Shown here one piece after another: positions 1 to 13,240 of a DNA stretch of 64,000 bases. Within the stretch, counting starts at the first letter, position 1; each line of letters opens with the position of its first letter. Source of the stretch: Epiperipatus broadwayi (Eukaryota > Onychophora > Udeonychophora > Euonychophora > Peripatidae). Where the stretch lies: positions 124,001 through 188,000 of the forward strand of contig JAQFVV010000452.1 of the NCBI GenBank assembly GCA_028023455.1. Direction: 5' to 3'. The notes beneath the pieces were generated by a model. It was given only the letters and a program-made list of their open reading frames with translations. It was not told the origin of the DNA and did not search any database. The position numbers and the translations under genes are program-made.

Positions 1-400
1 TGCTACTTTACAAAAAGTGAAACAGAATTAATTTTGAACAACATTGGAGTAATTGTCATAGAATTTAAATTAATGAAGTGTAGCTTAACAGACAATAGAT
101 AAATGCATTTTCTAAAAACTGAAGATAACATTCACCAAATTGTATTTTTGCTATTAGTTTTATTAGATAATTACTTATATAAGTATTATAAAATTCAAAT
201 AACTAATAATAAAATATCTTACAATTACAATAATTTAACATTTGAAAAGTGAAGAAAATTTTAGTTATTTGGCTTAAAAAAATATAAAAACTATTAATCA
301 TATATTTTCAAAATAAAAATGGCTTGTAAATTATTTTGCTGAGGAAATTTAAAATGTACTGTTTCAAGAATACTAAAATAATATTAAGATTTGAAATAGA
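1..400. other. A+T-rich stretch, nothing recognised
   Basis: Low-complexity A+T-rich DNA with stops in all frames. I see no transposon protein remnant, tRNA-like box or clear repeat. Confidence 0.6.
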
Positions 401-941
401 GGCATTCTTCATATACCTGGAGCTGAATTGTAAATATAGGAGGTTTGGACACTGACTTTCAAGCACTGTTCAAACATCCATGCTATCTCATACCACTGGT
501 ACACATGACAACACATATGTAGAAAAGACAAATAATCACTAATTTACATGTTTCATACTGAATCAGCACTCATCAGTTAGTCCAGATCATCATTCACACA
601 CATATATAATGTGCTCAGTTTATATTAAGATAGCAAATCTTCATACTTTAATGGACAGGCTTCAATCTTTTCCAACTCTTCAGCCATCCATACAATTAAA
701 AATCTGATGATAGAAAGCCCCAAACCCATGCTGCTTTTAATATTATTGCCATGCCCATATTGACCTCATAGGACCCGATCCATTTAAATACATAGAAGAA
801 AGACGGGCAAAATGCAGGCTTAATGTGTAAGATTTGAAATCATTCGTTGTACACCTGGAGCTTAATTTTAAATTTAGGGGAATTGAACACAGACTTTCAA
901 GCACCCTTAAACCATCCACATTATCTCATACCACTGATACA
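401..941 (-). repeat. Retrozyme-like repeat, subfamily A, inverted arm
   Basis: About 1.2 units of a ~430-bp non-coding repeat lie on the minus strand; the block around tacctggagct recurs at 414 and 851, 437 bp apart. The same unit is present on the plus strand from 942 onward, so the two blocks meet head to head at about 941/942. Each full unit holds a hammerhead motif (531-591 here). There is no open reading frame and stops are abundant. The arrangement fits a non-autonomous, ribozyme-bearing retroelement (retrozyme type); the family name is inferred from structure, not from a database match. Confidence 0.7.
531..591 (-). ncRNA. Type I hammerhead ribozyme motif (subfamily A)
   Basis: Read on the minus strand: core box CTGATGA (570-576), a stem II hairpin gtgctg/cagtat, then GAAA and a short stem III region. 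Distal stem I is formed by gatgatc (585-591) and gattatt (531-537). The CTGANGA and GAAA boxes are both intact. Stem III looks weakened compared with the solo copy at 16.1 kb. Confidence 0.7.
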
Positions 942-993
942 AATGAAGACTTGCTATCTTAATATAAACTGAGCACTGATATGTGTGGGAGAT

Positions 994-1054
994 GATAATC
1001 TGGACCAACTGATGAGTGCTGGTTTAGCATGAAATACATATATTAGTGATTATT
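994..1054 (+). ncRNA. Type I hammerhead ribozyme motif (subfamily A)
   Basis: Stem I 5' gataatc (994-1000), core CTGATGA (1009-1015), stem II gtgctg/tagcat with wobble pairs, GAAA, a short stem III, and stem I 3' gattatt (1048-1054), which pairs with the 5' strand. Both core boxes are intact. Stem III (atacat) carries a change relative to the perfect ATGCAT of the 16.1-kb copy. Confidence 0.7.
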
Positions 1055-1411
1055 TGTCTTTTCTACATGTGTTTGGTCATGTATAACATTGGTATGAGTA
1101 GTATGAATGGCTGAAGGTGTTTGAAAATCTGTGTTCAAATCCACTAAATTTACAGTTAAGCTCCAGATATACAAAGAATGCCTGTATTTCAAATCTTACA
1201 CATTAAGCCTGCATCTTGCCCATCCCTCTTCTATGAATTTAAATGGGTAAGATCCTATACATGAGAGGTGACTTGAGGTCAACAGGGGATTTGGGCTTTC
1301 CATCATCAGATTTTCAATGTTATGGATGGCTGAAGAGTTGGAGGTTGGAGTAGATTGAAGCCTGTTCATTAAAGTATGAAGATTTGCTATCTTAATATAA
1401 ACTGAGCACTG

Positions 1412-1412
<1 letters not shown>

Positions 1413-1500
<88 letters not shown>
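1413..1500. repeat. (TA)n microsatellite
   Basis: A nearly pure TA run inside the second subfamily A unit. It accounts for that unit being longer than its neighbours. Confidence 0.95.
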
Positions 1501-1502
<2 letters not shown>

Positions 1503-1506
1503 GAGA

Positions 1507-1568
1507 TGATAATTTGGACCAACTGATAAGTACTGGTTTAGCATGAAATACATATATTGGTGATTATT
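1507..1568 (+). ncRNA. Decayed hammerhead ribozyme motif (subfamily A)
   Basis: Same layout as the motif at 994-1054, but the core reads CTGATAA (1523-1529): conserved G8 is changed to A, which is expected to abolish cleavage. GAAA and the stem I strands are kept. Confidence 0.65.
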
Positions 1569-1933
1569 TGTCATTTCTACATGTGTAGAGTCATGTATAA
1601 CAGTGGTATGAGATAGTGTAGTTGGTTGAAGGGTGTTTGAAAATCTGTGTTCAAATCCACTATATTTAAGTTAAGCTCCAGGTATACAAAGAATGCCTGT
1701 ATTTCAAATCTTACACATTAAGCCCACATCTTGACCATCCCTCTTCTATGAATTTAAATGGGTAAGATCCTAGAGGTGTCAGAGTGACTTGAGATCAACA
1801 TGGGATTTGGGCTTTCTATCATCAGATTTTCAATGATATGGATGGCTGAAGAGTTGGAGTAGATTATTCATTAAAGTATAAAGATTTTCTATCTTAATAT
1901 AAACTGAGCACAGATTATATATGTGTGGGAGAT

Positions 1934-1994
1934 GGTAATCTAGACCAACTAATGAGTGCTGTTTCAGCACAAAATACATGTATTGGTGATTATT
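1934..1994 (+). ncRNA. Decayed hammerhead ribozyme motif (subfamily A)
   Basis: Core CTAATGA (1949-1955) with G5 changed to A, a perfect stem II gtgctg/cagcac, and AAAA (1971-1974) in place of GAAA. The fold is recognisable; catalysis is not expected. Confidence 0.6.
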
Positions 1995-2174
1995 TGCATT
2001 TTCTACGTGTGTGTGGTCATGGGTATCAGTGGTATGGGATAGTATGGATAGTTGAAGGGTGCTTGAAAGTCTGTGTTCAAATCTCCTATATTTAAAATAA
2101 TATCCCTATGTCAAATCTTAACTTGAATTTATTAGTAGTTGGAAAATTAACTTTGACTGTATTATGGCATTGGC

Positions 2175-2199
2175 ATTATCATCATCATCATCATCATCA

Positions 2200-2245
<46 letters not shown>

Positions 2246-2267
2246 CATCATCATCATTATTATTATA
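2175..2267. repeat. (ATC)n/(ATT)n microsatellite
   Basis: A trinucleotide run switching from ATC to ATT and back to ATC. The asparagine/aspartate-rich frame on the minus strand here is only the translation of this repeat. Confidence 0.95.
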
Positions 2268-2574
2268 AATCAATAACATGAGATAAACAGCTCTAGTGGT
2301 ATGATGTTTTTTCATGAATTCTTTGCAGTTTTGACCACCTCTTGCAAAAAAACTGAATAAGTTCAACTCAACTTTGTGTTAGTTTTTAATATAAAGTATT
2401 GATATTCTATGATATTTTTTATGGGTCATAACAAATTTTAGAGTTTTTGGTTTAACTTATCTATCAAAATTTTATTATGTAGGTGTATTAGAACTTTAAA
2501 ATAATTGAAATGACAATAAAATGATAAATTACATAATTAATCTTTAGTTTATTTATATAGTGTAGAGTGCATAT

Positions 2575-2757
2575 GTAATATTATAAAGAAGGCACAAACC
2601 TTCAGTCATGTGCTTTTATGAATTTACATGTGCTCAACCCATGACAATCAAAAGCATAAGCATACACTTATGCTTTTCAAACCAATGCTCATGAATGAGA
2701 GCATGTAAATTCATAAAAGTGCATGATCAGAGATTTGTTAATTCTTTATAATATGAT
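2575..2757. repeat. Foldback element with nested hairpin
   Basis: Arms of about 70 bp (2575-2645 and 2683-2755) are inverted copies of each other with some mismatches. Between them lies a second perfect hairpin, AAAAGCATAAG/CTTATGCTTTT (2650-2678). No coding content. It belongs to the set of palindromic structures found throughout the window. Confidence 0.7.
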
Positions 2758-3440
2758 TAATATTTATATCATTACAAGAGCCTTTATTTGTCTGAAAATT
2801 AGTAATGATAGCATTTTAAATGTATTATATGTTGAACTACTTCCTAGAATTGTTAAATGTCTTTTAAAAAACTTTATTTAAATTTTTCAAATATATTCAA
2901 TTATCTTAATAACACAGATTAATATATAATACATCACAATAGGTTTCCTCTTTTTCAGATATTACTGGTCTGACCAGTGCCAGCACAAGTTGTATTGTTT
3001 ACTTTTTAGAGATTAAACACATTATTCAATAAATGCATATGCTATTAATTAAATTTTATTCTGTACTCTTTTTTAATTTCCTATATGATACTATATTCCA
3101 TCTATTGCTGAAGTATTATATAAATTATATAAAGTAAAAAAAAATAAAATTTATTGAATTTTTTTTTATAATACTCTAAGAAAGATTAGATGATACCAAT
3201 TTAGTATGCATTCTTTGTCATTTTGGACACTTGGGCAAGCCCCCAAACCACCACTGACACAAACAAGTGATAAATGATGTGAGATTATATCCCTTATTTG
3301 ATAATACTGATTCCAGATATTTTGTCCAGTCCATATAAAATGGTAATTTTCATTTTAAAAAAAACCTTAGAACTTTCATAGAAGTATTATTCTTATATCT
3401 CCTCCTTTATTTATTTTTTATTTTTGCATTTCTTCATATA

Positions 3441-3942
3441 TTCATATATATTACTTTTTATAAATCTCCACATATACCACTCTAATGCAAATTTCTAATA
3501 ATTACTAATAAAAGAATAAGTATAGATAAATAATAAAAAGGAAGGAAATGCATTAGACTTATAGGTATTAAAAGTAAAAAAAAAATGATAAAAATATATT
3601 AGAGACTAATGTAGAATGATAGATAGGGGAAAAAAGTAAAAATAAAAAATAAAAAGTAGAAATAGTAAAGAAATAATGAAAAAATAATAATTAGAAAAAA
3701 AGAGAAGTAAAGGTATAGGATTAAAAATAAAATAAGATTATGAATTCTAATGTAAATTATATATTTTTATGTATTTTTATATGTATATATAATAATGGTT
3801 GTATGATTATATGTTTAAATTTTATAGCTCTGATGAAGACTGCAGGAGAGTCAAAACTGTAAGAAAATTAAAGGAATTATATAAAAAAGTTTGCATTAAA
3901 GTGTATATGTGGAGATTTATAAAAAGTTATATATATATGAAC
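3441..3942. mobile_element. Element with ~57-bp inverted ends and a ribozyme relic
   Basis: The ends 3441-3497 and 3886-3942 are inverted repeats containing the shared block tttataaatctccacatata. The interior is A-rich and non-coding, and a hammerhead relic lies next to the right arm. The right end (gcattaaagtgtatatg) recurs in the 72-bp palindrome at 21.1 kb, so both belong to one family. Stem II of the relic resembles that of the PLE hammerheads at 41.9 and 43.3 kb. A PLE-derived 3' end or pseudo-LTR is the likeliest origin; a MITE is the alternative. Confidence 0.55.
3815..3872 (+). ncRNA. Decayed hammerhead ribozyme motif (PLE type)
   Basis: CTGATGA (3830-3836) is followed by stem II gact/agtc (3838-3841 and 3849-3852), then AAAA where GAAA is expected. 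The preceding base is C, so the change looks like CpG decay (TCG to TCA). Stem I can form from aatttt on the 5' side and agaaaatt on the 3' side. Probably inactive. Confidence 0.5.
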
Positions 3943-3949
3943 TTTCATA

Positions 3950-4960
3950 GAAGTGTAATCATGTGACCAAAAAAATCAAATATCAAAAAAGAATATTTAA
4001 CAAATATTTGTAATTAGGAAATGACAAGAAAAAATAATGTAATAAAAAATTAAAAACAATAATAAAGTATTTTGCTTTTAAAATATATCATATCAAGAAA
4101 CAATATTTAGCAAACTTTAATAATTAGTAAATGGCCAAAAAAAAATTAATATAGTCATTTGGCCAGAAACAAAAATCAAATAACTTTTGAAATCAAATAT
4201 CAGAATTATTAATAATTAGAAAATTCCCCAAAGTTTAATACATTAAAAAATTTAAAACAATACTAAAAGTATACTACTTTTAAAATAAAATGTCAAATAT
4301 ATGGAAGCAAAATAAAATACTAGCACAATCAATGAAACATAGTTTAGCAAATATTAATATATGACAAAATAAATAACTGCTTATATAAAAAAAACATATT
4401 AAAATTACTTCTATAATAAAATAAACATGATTAAAACTTACAACATAATAAAATACCTACATATATGAAGAAAGCAGAATAGAAATTGATATTTCATCAA
4501 AATTATATTTTACTAAGTGGCATGTAAATAGATATATTACCTGTAATTATTAAATAATAAAATTAAAACATTATGGATATTCTAAAATGCAAAAATAATA
4601 ATTAAAAACTTTTGTAGGACAAAAAAATGCAGAGGATATAAAAGTACAAAAAATAATAGTTTAGCAAATAATATTTAACCCCCAAAATAAACAAATTAAT
4701 GACACATAAGCTCTACACAATAAATATTAAAATTAGTTTTACAACTAATAAATAAAACTGTAAAAAGATATTCTACATGATTAAAAAAAATCGAAAACAA
4801 GTTTAGCAAATACTAATATCAGACTCCAAAAATCAAAAACAAATTACTAGAATTTATTAAAAAACATAAGTTGCACATAATGAATAAAATTATAAAAACA
4901 TATTACAAAATATTTTAAAACATTTTTCATTACCTCAAAGCATGCAAAGTCATGCCCTAC
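3950..4960. repeat. Degenerate A+T-rich tandem repeat region
   Basis: Related blocks containing ttagcaaa followed by a TAAT-rich stretch recur near 4107, 4332, 4662 and 4802, with similar intervening sequence (acataag, aaataat). Spacing is irregular, so this looks like an eroded satellite-like array. No coding potential seen. Confidence 0.4.
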
Positions 4961-5119
4961 TGCATAACATACAGAATAGTAAAATGGAAACAAAAAAATA
5001 ATTCAAAGGGGTCATTTTGGCACTGGCAAAGGACTCACCTTTGAGAGTTGGGAACGAAAATAAAACATTTTGTTCAAACTCTTTATATTAAACCATTAAA
5101 AAAAAATTAAGCAGGGTGA

Positions 5120-5800
<681 letters not shown>

Positions 5801-8289
5801 ACATGATCTTTTAGTTAGATAATCAAATAAAGTATTTGTCTGTCAAATGAGAAATTGACAAATAATGATACTTTTGAGTAATAACAATTTATTTTTAACA
5901 ACAATAACAATAAAAATGTAAACAATTTAACTTCCTTTATATTTACATATTTATAACAATGAACTAAAATATGTATGGAAAAAGAAAAACTATTTAATAT
6001 CAATCTGAGAAATCAATCAAGCATAGATCTTTAATTTGTACCAAATTTGTTTGATTTCCAGTCCCAAGATTAATTAATAATAATAACAAATTTTATAATA
6101 TTTAAAGTGAATATTTCACATTTTTTTATATCACATGCAAATTTAACTTTACAATAATAACAAAAAATATCAACACCTTAATTTTTAAACAAAAGGAAAA
6201 TGAGTCTTTTGCAAATATTTATTTGTCATAGTCAATTAAAATAATCTTACTAAATTTTTATTTAGTTTTGTTTGTCTGTTGAGGTCAATATATATGCAAT
6301 ATTTTCTTTTTAAATTTTTTTTCTGTGTTTAATATATTTATCATTTTACCAATTAATGTCTCCAGTCATTCACATATTTCTATAGGTTCATGTATACATA
6401 GTAGAAACTAGTAGATTCTTTTGACACAATTTCTTTTGAGTGCGCTTAAGAAATGTTCAATGTGTGCACAAGTTCTTCTTTGGTATAATTCTCTTGTAAT
6501 TCATGATTGATTTTTTCTTTGACATCTTTATTTTTTTTGAATAAATATTGTGTTTTGATATACAAAAACAGTAGAAAAATATAGGTATAATTAGATGTTA
6601 ATTTTCAGTTTATGAACATCACACTCCCACGAAGACTATATTTAGATATTTGATACAAATACCCAGACTAAATTTTTATTCAGCCATAATAAATAAATAC
6701 AAATTAAATTGAATACCAATCATCTTCATGGCTAATAATTTTCGCACTATACCAACTGATAAGCTTTAAAAAAGATAACTTCGGCTAATTACAATGCTTT
6801 TATTTGCTTGTTTTTAGCGACCCTCAAAATACCCATAGCAACCATTGTATCATTAAGCATTATCTGTGCTTAATCTGCATTCGCTTTATTATTATTTTTT
6901 AAATAACATTTAATATTTTGTCAAACAATTTCATTTTTCAAATCAAATTTTAAAAATAAGTAAAGAAAAAAACTTTTCATCTCTTAAATTTATATTTGTT
7001 TTAATTTGTTAACACATTATGATTTACTTTTTTTTTTTTTTAAAGAAAAAAAAATAAAAAGTTTTAAAACATATAATAACCCTTTTTATTTATTTTTAAA
7101 AGTTATATATGTGACTCAAGGCAAAGAGTTTATAGTATATATATATATAATTATCAGAAAGTAGCCCACAGTTATCCTCATCAAGAATCACCAATCTATC
7201 GTCAAGGCAACTTCTATAAATGATCGGTAAATTTCCGCCTTTTAATCTCGTCTTATATGTTAATATAGCCTATAAAGTTGACACTTGGACTATAACAGAT
7301 CGAGATTATCAATTTCTAGAAGTTTAAATAAAGTCTATTAAACAGGAAAATATAACTTGTTTTAAAGGTATATTTATAGTTATTTTTAAATCTCACTGTT
7401 ACTCATTATTATATGATAAATGTGATAATTTTGAAAGATAGATGGTCCATAAGTGTAAATTACATAAGAGTAATCCTTACTTATTTATACCAAACATATA
7501 CATATATGCATGTAAAGAGTTTATGGTTTGCACCTTCATGATATACCCATGATATAGATTTAATTTCAAAAGATAAATTATTATCAGCTATTTTTATTTA
7601 CAGAATAAAACGAAGAAAAACATAAATCTTCATCAACTAGCATTTAACTAGCTTATTAAAATATCTTCTCTTTCATTGTCTCATTGTAGAAAAATTCTGA
7701 AGAGGTTTTTGTTCTTCGGTAGTGTTTTTTACGTTTACATATATATTAATAATTTTATTGAATTAAAATAAACGTTATTAAAATCAGCATTAACATATAA
7801 TTAAAAATACTAAAAGACTTTCATTAATTAAACTGCTTTGCATATTAAAAGCATTAACAGCTCATTACATTTATTCCAAACAATTGGCCATGCATATTAA
7901 TTATGCATTTAAATAGTCACTTTTGAATTTCCTAAGTGTTTCTGAACAGAATTGAATTTAATGATTCTCTGTTGTCTCATCATTAGAAGATACTGATAAC
8001 TTTTTCTATTTGATTTACAATGAAATTTGAAAACTTTTAGCATCAATAATTTCTTCACATTTTGCTAATTGTATTATTTTCAATACAATTAGTTTAGCCA
8101 ATAGAATATATATTATTAAAATCCCAGGGTAAAAAGAAGACATTGTTTCAGTACATTAAAAATACAATTTTAATCAATTCTAATAAAAGAAAACGATTTT
8201 AACATACTGGATTAAGTGATGCAAATTTTAAAAAAATCTGTAAAAAATAAAATTTGTATTCAAATGTACAAAATAAAAAGTTACAATGA
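5801..8289. other. A+T-rich region, no gene recognised
   Basis: Non-coding A+T-rich sequence. A less A+T-rich island at 7150-7230 has an AG before CCCACAG and a donor-like GGTAAAT near 7223, and short open frames exist on both strands there. I could not choose a frame or recognise a protein, so it is not called as an exon. Confidence 0.4.
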
Positions 8290-10420
8290 CATCGTCATCA
8301 TCATTTTCAATCACATCCCGATTCACTAAAAATAAATGACTGTATATACAAGTTGACTTCAGTAACTCCAACCATGGCTTCTGTACTATTGAGTTATTTC
8401 AGAATCTTTATTTATCTAACCATTTCATACATGGCCTTTTTCTAGGTCTAGCAACATCTTTTGGAATACAATTTAGTGCATTAGTTGTTTTTTTATTTTT
8501 ATTTTTCCTAAAAACAGTAGTTTCATTCTTTAATTTTATAATTTATTTACTCACACATATATCTAACAATGTTAATACTAATAATTCTTTTACCATACTT
8601 TATATTTATCTGTATCTGTATTTGTCTTCTTTATTTTAGATTTTTAGGTAATCATTAATTAAACTACTGCATTTTTTAAAAATCATTTTTTAAACATGCA
8701 ATTTTGTTTTATATTATGATATTTCAACTCATCAATTATAATATTCTGTCTTAAGGACAAGGCCAGAGAGTAGTCATATAACAAGTTCATTCATTTTTCT
8801 AGTTCATTCTCTTCATTGCCTGATCTTCAATTCCACATATCACTTTCCATCTTTTATATCATCTAGAAAAGTTAATCTTTTCTGTACTTTTTTCTTGTGC
8901 CAATCATCATTTTCTCTAAAACACGTTTCATTAAATTATTCTTCCTTCTTAATATATGACCAATCCAATTTCTCTTTTTATCTTCGATTTTTTCAATCAA
9001 TCTTTTTTTTCATTTATTCTTTCCAAAACTTCTTCATTTGTAATTTTATTTATCCAACTATTTTTTCTATCTTTCTTCATGACCACCTTTCAATGCTTAC
9101 AATCTATTTCTAATTTTTTTACTCATTGCCCACATTTCACAACCATATAATAATACTCTTAATAATAACATTCAATTAATATTTTCCTTAATTTTCTATT
9201 AAAACTTCAATGAAATATCTTTTTTTCTTAATAAATGCCTCCTTTTAATGCTATTCTTTTGACTTAATATTTACTTCTTCTATCTTCATTCAATAAACTA
9301 TCCAAATCCGTTTATATGTTTAACTATATTATTATGAATTTTAACTTAGTGTCTTTTAGTATTCCTCTATATCTATAAGCACTTAGTATTTTCAACATTA
9401 ATCTTCATTCTGTATTCTATATACCCTTTCTTCAACTAATTCAGAATGTTCTGAAAACTCCTTTTATTTTCAGTTCTTATACATTTTGTTATTCTATCTC
9501 CAATATTAACTCCTCCTCATTCCAAATATTTATCCAACATATCTTCTAAATAAATATTAAAAAGTATAGGTGACATAATAGGTGACACAGCATTCTTGTC
9601 TAACTACTCTTTTTATATTCTTCAGTATCATTATTCTCCAATCTGATTCTCATTCTTTACCCAATATATATATTCCAAATCAATCTTATCTCTTTTCAAA
9701 ATGCATCTTTATTTTTTAAGATGATCATGAGTTTATTTCAGATTATTTTATCAAATTCTCTTTCCAAGTCCACAAAGTACATACCAATTTCTTTCTCTTT
9801 TTCAATATATTTTTATGCATTTGTTTTAACAATACCAATAACATCTCTTGCACTTTTCTTTTTCTGAATACCAAACTGTTATTCTTCAATATATTATTCT
9901 ACCTTTCCATAAATTTTTTGAGCTAAAATCCTCAATAATATTTTTTAAAGCATAAATTATCAAACTTACTGTCCTATAATCTTCACATCTAACAACTTTC
10001 TTTTTTTTAGCAATTGAAATCATTTTAGTTCTTAAGAAATCTTTAGGTCAAAATCCATTACCACATATCAACTATTTCCTTCATAATAATTTCTCCAATT
10101 TCTTTCAAAATTCTGAAAGTATTGTATCAAATCTGACAACGTTAACATTTTTCCATTTCTTTAATCAACTTTATTACTTCTTCTATCAATATGTTTATAC
10201 CTTTATTATCTACTTCAACTTCTTCATTTTCAAGATCACAATTAATTTATCATTTTTTAAAAATAAATATAAAAGATATTCTTTCCATCTTTTCAATATA
10301 TCATCCTATCACTTAATTTCTTTTGATTCTTATCAGCTATTTTATTCATTGATCATCCTTTTATCTTTAAATGACATTTCTAAGTCTATCAAATACAACA
10401 TCATGTCCTTTCATTTGTTG
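8290..10420 (-). pseudogene. Decayed RTE-like LINE (reverse transcriptase), minus strand
   Basis: Minus-strand conceptual translation gives recognisable RT pieces in order, interrupted by many stops and frameshifts: DYRTVSLIIYALKNI (about 9.97 kb, cf. the RPISL segment), YFVDLEREFDK (about 9.77 kb, motif A), VSPIMSPILFNIYLEDMLD (about 9.57 kb, motif B region), and CEMWAMSKKIRN with NWIGHILRR (9.13-8.92 kb), the C-terminal WxGHxxRR signature of RTE-related LINEs. A possible 3' tail rich in GATGAT lies near 8290-8300. No intact ORF; an old copy. Plus-strand Phe/Ser-rich frames here are shadows. Confidence 0.75.
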
Positions 10421-10564
10421 AAGCACTTTTATCACTCTTATGAATCTTTAATATTATGATTAATTTAATTCATTATATTTCCTCTTGTCATAAAAATTTC
10501 TTCAAGGTATTTATAATTAATTATCACTGTTTGGAAACTACTCATTAATCTTATTTTAAAAGAA

Positions 10565-10845
10565 GAAAAAAATTGAGAAACAAGATGGATCTTCATAGAT
10601 AAATAAATAGTATGTCTACTGATTATTACCATTAATGCAAAAGCTAGTTTATAAAAAATGCCACCTTAGAAATTCAATAGTTAATCTAAAGATCATTAGT
10701 TCAATTCCCATGACAGTTGTTACTGGCTAGCTCAGTAATGTCTGAAGAAGAGAGGAGAAAAAGAGAGGAGAATAATACCACCTATGCATTGTTATTAACA
10801 GTAAAATGTATTTGAAAAAAGTGTAAAGTTTGAATATTTCTTAAA
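10565..10845 (+). mobile_element. tRNA-derived SINE, degenerate copy
   Basis: It shares an extended similarity with 19130-19405: both begin with a GAGAAA...CATAGATAA block, contain a TCTACTGA segment, and pass through a box-B-like motif (GTTCAATTCCC here, GGTTTAATTCCC there), then GCATTGT...GTTATTA and AAATGTATTTG. The box A region is eroded in this copy. The two-copy comparison supports a dispersed pol III-type retroposon. Confidence 0.6.
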
Positions 10846-12544
10846 AGTTTATCAGGTTCACTTTGGTGATGTACATAGTCCTACATATAATAACTACAAG
10901 CAAAACACTATCTTCCCAAATATTTAGACAATCAGTAATTATCAATATTTCTTTCTTTTATTTGGAATGTCTATTAAATATTACATTTAAAACTTTTATC
11001 ATTAATTAATTAATTTTTTGCTTACATCTAAGAGCTCTTTTTAGCTATTGCAACCACAAAAATTATTTGTTAAAATACCTATTTTACATTACCACTTTAT
11101 TCCTTAAAATATTTCCCACATGACCCTTATTAAAAGTTTTTGAAAGGCAAAACTATTCTACTTTATTTTCTTGCCAATATTAATGTTAGTGAACCATATA
11201 AGGTATCACTACTGTTTTATTTTAATTGTATTTGTCAAAATTTAGCTATAATTCATAATTACAGTCAACAGATTTCATAGATTTAGTTAAAACATAAATA
11301 TTACAATATAAGTGTGATTTTTCATAAACAAATGTAAGGCACAATACTCACCACAATTATTGATTCTTTTTTATATATAAATTCTTTTATAACCTGGTTC
11401 TAGTTTATTACCTACAATTACTTTAAATTTAGTTTATTTCTTTAGTTGGCTTGAATTCAAAGATCTATGAAAACAATTTGTAGTGATTTGAGCAAATGCT
11501 TTATATATACAATTTATAAATTATTTCTAATATCTTTTATTTTACCTTTCTTAAATATTATTATCACCACAATACTCTTTCAGCCATATAAAAATATGCA
11601 AATTTTGATAATTATTAGGCATTTCTTTTTTACATATTTAGAATGATTACCTTAATTTCTAAAATACTTTCTGATTGTATAACTCAAATTTTTTACTATA
11701 TGACATTGTACTTGTCTTATTATCATATGAAATATAGCTTTTGATAAAATAATTTCCTTCATTTCATAATGCTATTTTTTCTTTTAGTGACTATTGCACT
11801 TTTATCTGCTGAATTAACTTTTTTTCTGTGGCCAATATAACATTTGGGATTTTTGAGATTTTTGTGTTTTTCAGTGGTAATCTTTGCCACATCACAGTTT
11901 TATCTTTATATCCAATCAGTAACTTTTACACTATCATTGTATAAAATTCACTACAAATCAATATTTCTAAATATGCAATGCCATATTATTTTCATATTGC
12001 ATTATTTCTGCTAGTTTGTTTCTTAATTAGAAATTGTACTATATTTGCTGGTAAATTCTTCATTTTTTAAAATTATCTAGATAACTTTTTTAAATAAAAT
12101 ATTTGTTATATTCTTATTGACTTCATTCATGTCTAAATCATCTTAACATTTTTTGTTTTAAGTTGCAAATTCAAATTCATGGAATATTTTTAAAAATTAA
12201 CAATATTGAATATTGTTGTTTCTCCCAGTTTCTCTAGTACTAAATTATGAATCTTAATGATATTGTACACATGAAAATTTATATGGGACTAAAATTGAGA
12301 TACTAAAATGAATTGTGTTAAGTGGGTAACATGAATGGCAAACCACCATCTATAGTGACTGACCAAGTATTTTCACACAGCTGCAATACTCAATTGTCTT
12401 GTTATCTTTTCTACAAAATGTTTAACGTACAATTTTTTATTAACACTAAATTTATACCACACAATGGACTACAATTTTCTGTGTTGAATCTATTATATTC
12501 TTGCAAGTTGTCTGTTTTTTTAAATTAAAATTTTATTACTCAAT
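10846..12544. other. A+T-rich region, nothing recognised
   Basis: No open frame, transposon motif or clear repeat seen on either strand. Confidence 0.5.
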
Positions 12545-13240
12545 ATAGTATCTTAGATGAATAACTTTTGATTATTTTGGTACTTAAAAAAGCCTAGAAT
12601 TTTGTAATAAAAATTGTGTATTTATTTTTAGGTATTACAAATTGAATCTCCTCAAAGTATTGTCCATTTAATGCAATGCATAAGTTTAATTGTGTTTTTC
12701 ACTTTTCAAAGCAGTCCTGAAACTCTTGATAAGTGATATATTTTAATGCCTTCATCATTTTTTCCTTCACATCTTCCAAGTCTGCAAAAATATTTCTTTT
12801 GAGGAATTTTTTCATTTAGGGGAATAAAAAGAAATCACATAGAGTAAGATTGTATAAATATAGCTGATGAATAAACTGGGTCATGCTATTTTTGATTAAA
12901 AATTGTTTCACACTCAAGACTTTGTGCACCAGTGTTTTGTCATGGTGAAGTTAGTACTCCCACAAAATCATAATGTTTTCCATTTTATCACATGCAGACA
13001 TTTCAAAACTTGTAGATAAAATACCTGCCCATTGGTGAACAATACTGTTGTAATAAAAAAGATCAGCATTGTCTTGACATTGGATGTTAAATGTCATACG
13101 TTTTGGGATATGGGGAATTCAAATTCTTATATTAAACCATTCATAAACTTGCACTTCCCCCCATAATATCTTGCTTGTAAACTGTTTCAACTATTACAAC
13201 GGTTTTCTCTGTCATTTTCTTTAACAGAAAACAGAATTCC
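12545..13240 (-). pseudogene. Mariner-type transposase relic, minus strand
   Basis: The minus strand encodes the C-terminal part of a Tc1/mariner-superfamily transposase with stops. HHDKTLVHKV aligns with the usual HHDNAPAH box around the second catalytic Asp. LTLCDFFLFP aligns with LAPCDFFLFP around the third. It continues to MKKFLKRNIFADLEDVKEKM, FQDCFEK and a terminal NGQYFEEIQF. A poly-T-like end (ggctttttttaagtacc) near 12590 resembles mariner termini. The N-terminal DNA-binding half is not recognisable. Inactive. Confidence 0.8.

Larger units (their letters stand above)
942..2120 (+). repeat. Retrozyme-like repeat, subfamily A, tandem units
   Basis: Two full units and one partial unit run in tandem on the plus strand. 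The block gctatcttaatataaac recurs at about 953, 1386 and 1889. The second unit is lengthened by an internal (TA)n expansion at 1413-1500. Each unit carries a hammerhead motif at the same relative place. The last unit is truncated near 2100-2120. Sequence divergence between units (base changes inside the ribozyme cores) shows that this is an old insertion. Confidence 0.7.

Noticed and set aside
8895-9150. Phe/Ser-rich plus-strand frames
   Set aside because: Shadows of the minus-strand RTE-like LINE relic, which gives recognisable RT motifs instead.
10736-10770. CTGAAGA (10.74 kb) and CTGAGGA (19.30 kb) in the SINE copies, fitting CTGANGA
   Set aside because: Purine-only continuation cannot form stem II and no GAAA/stem III follows. 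The similarity is explained by the two SINE copies being related.
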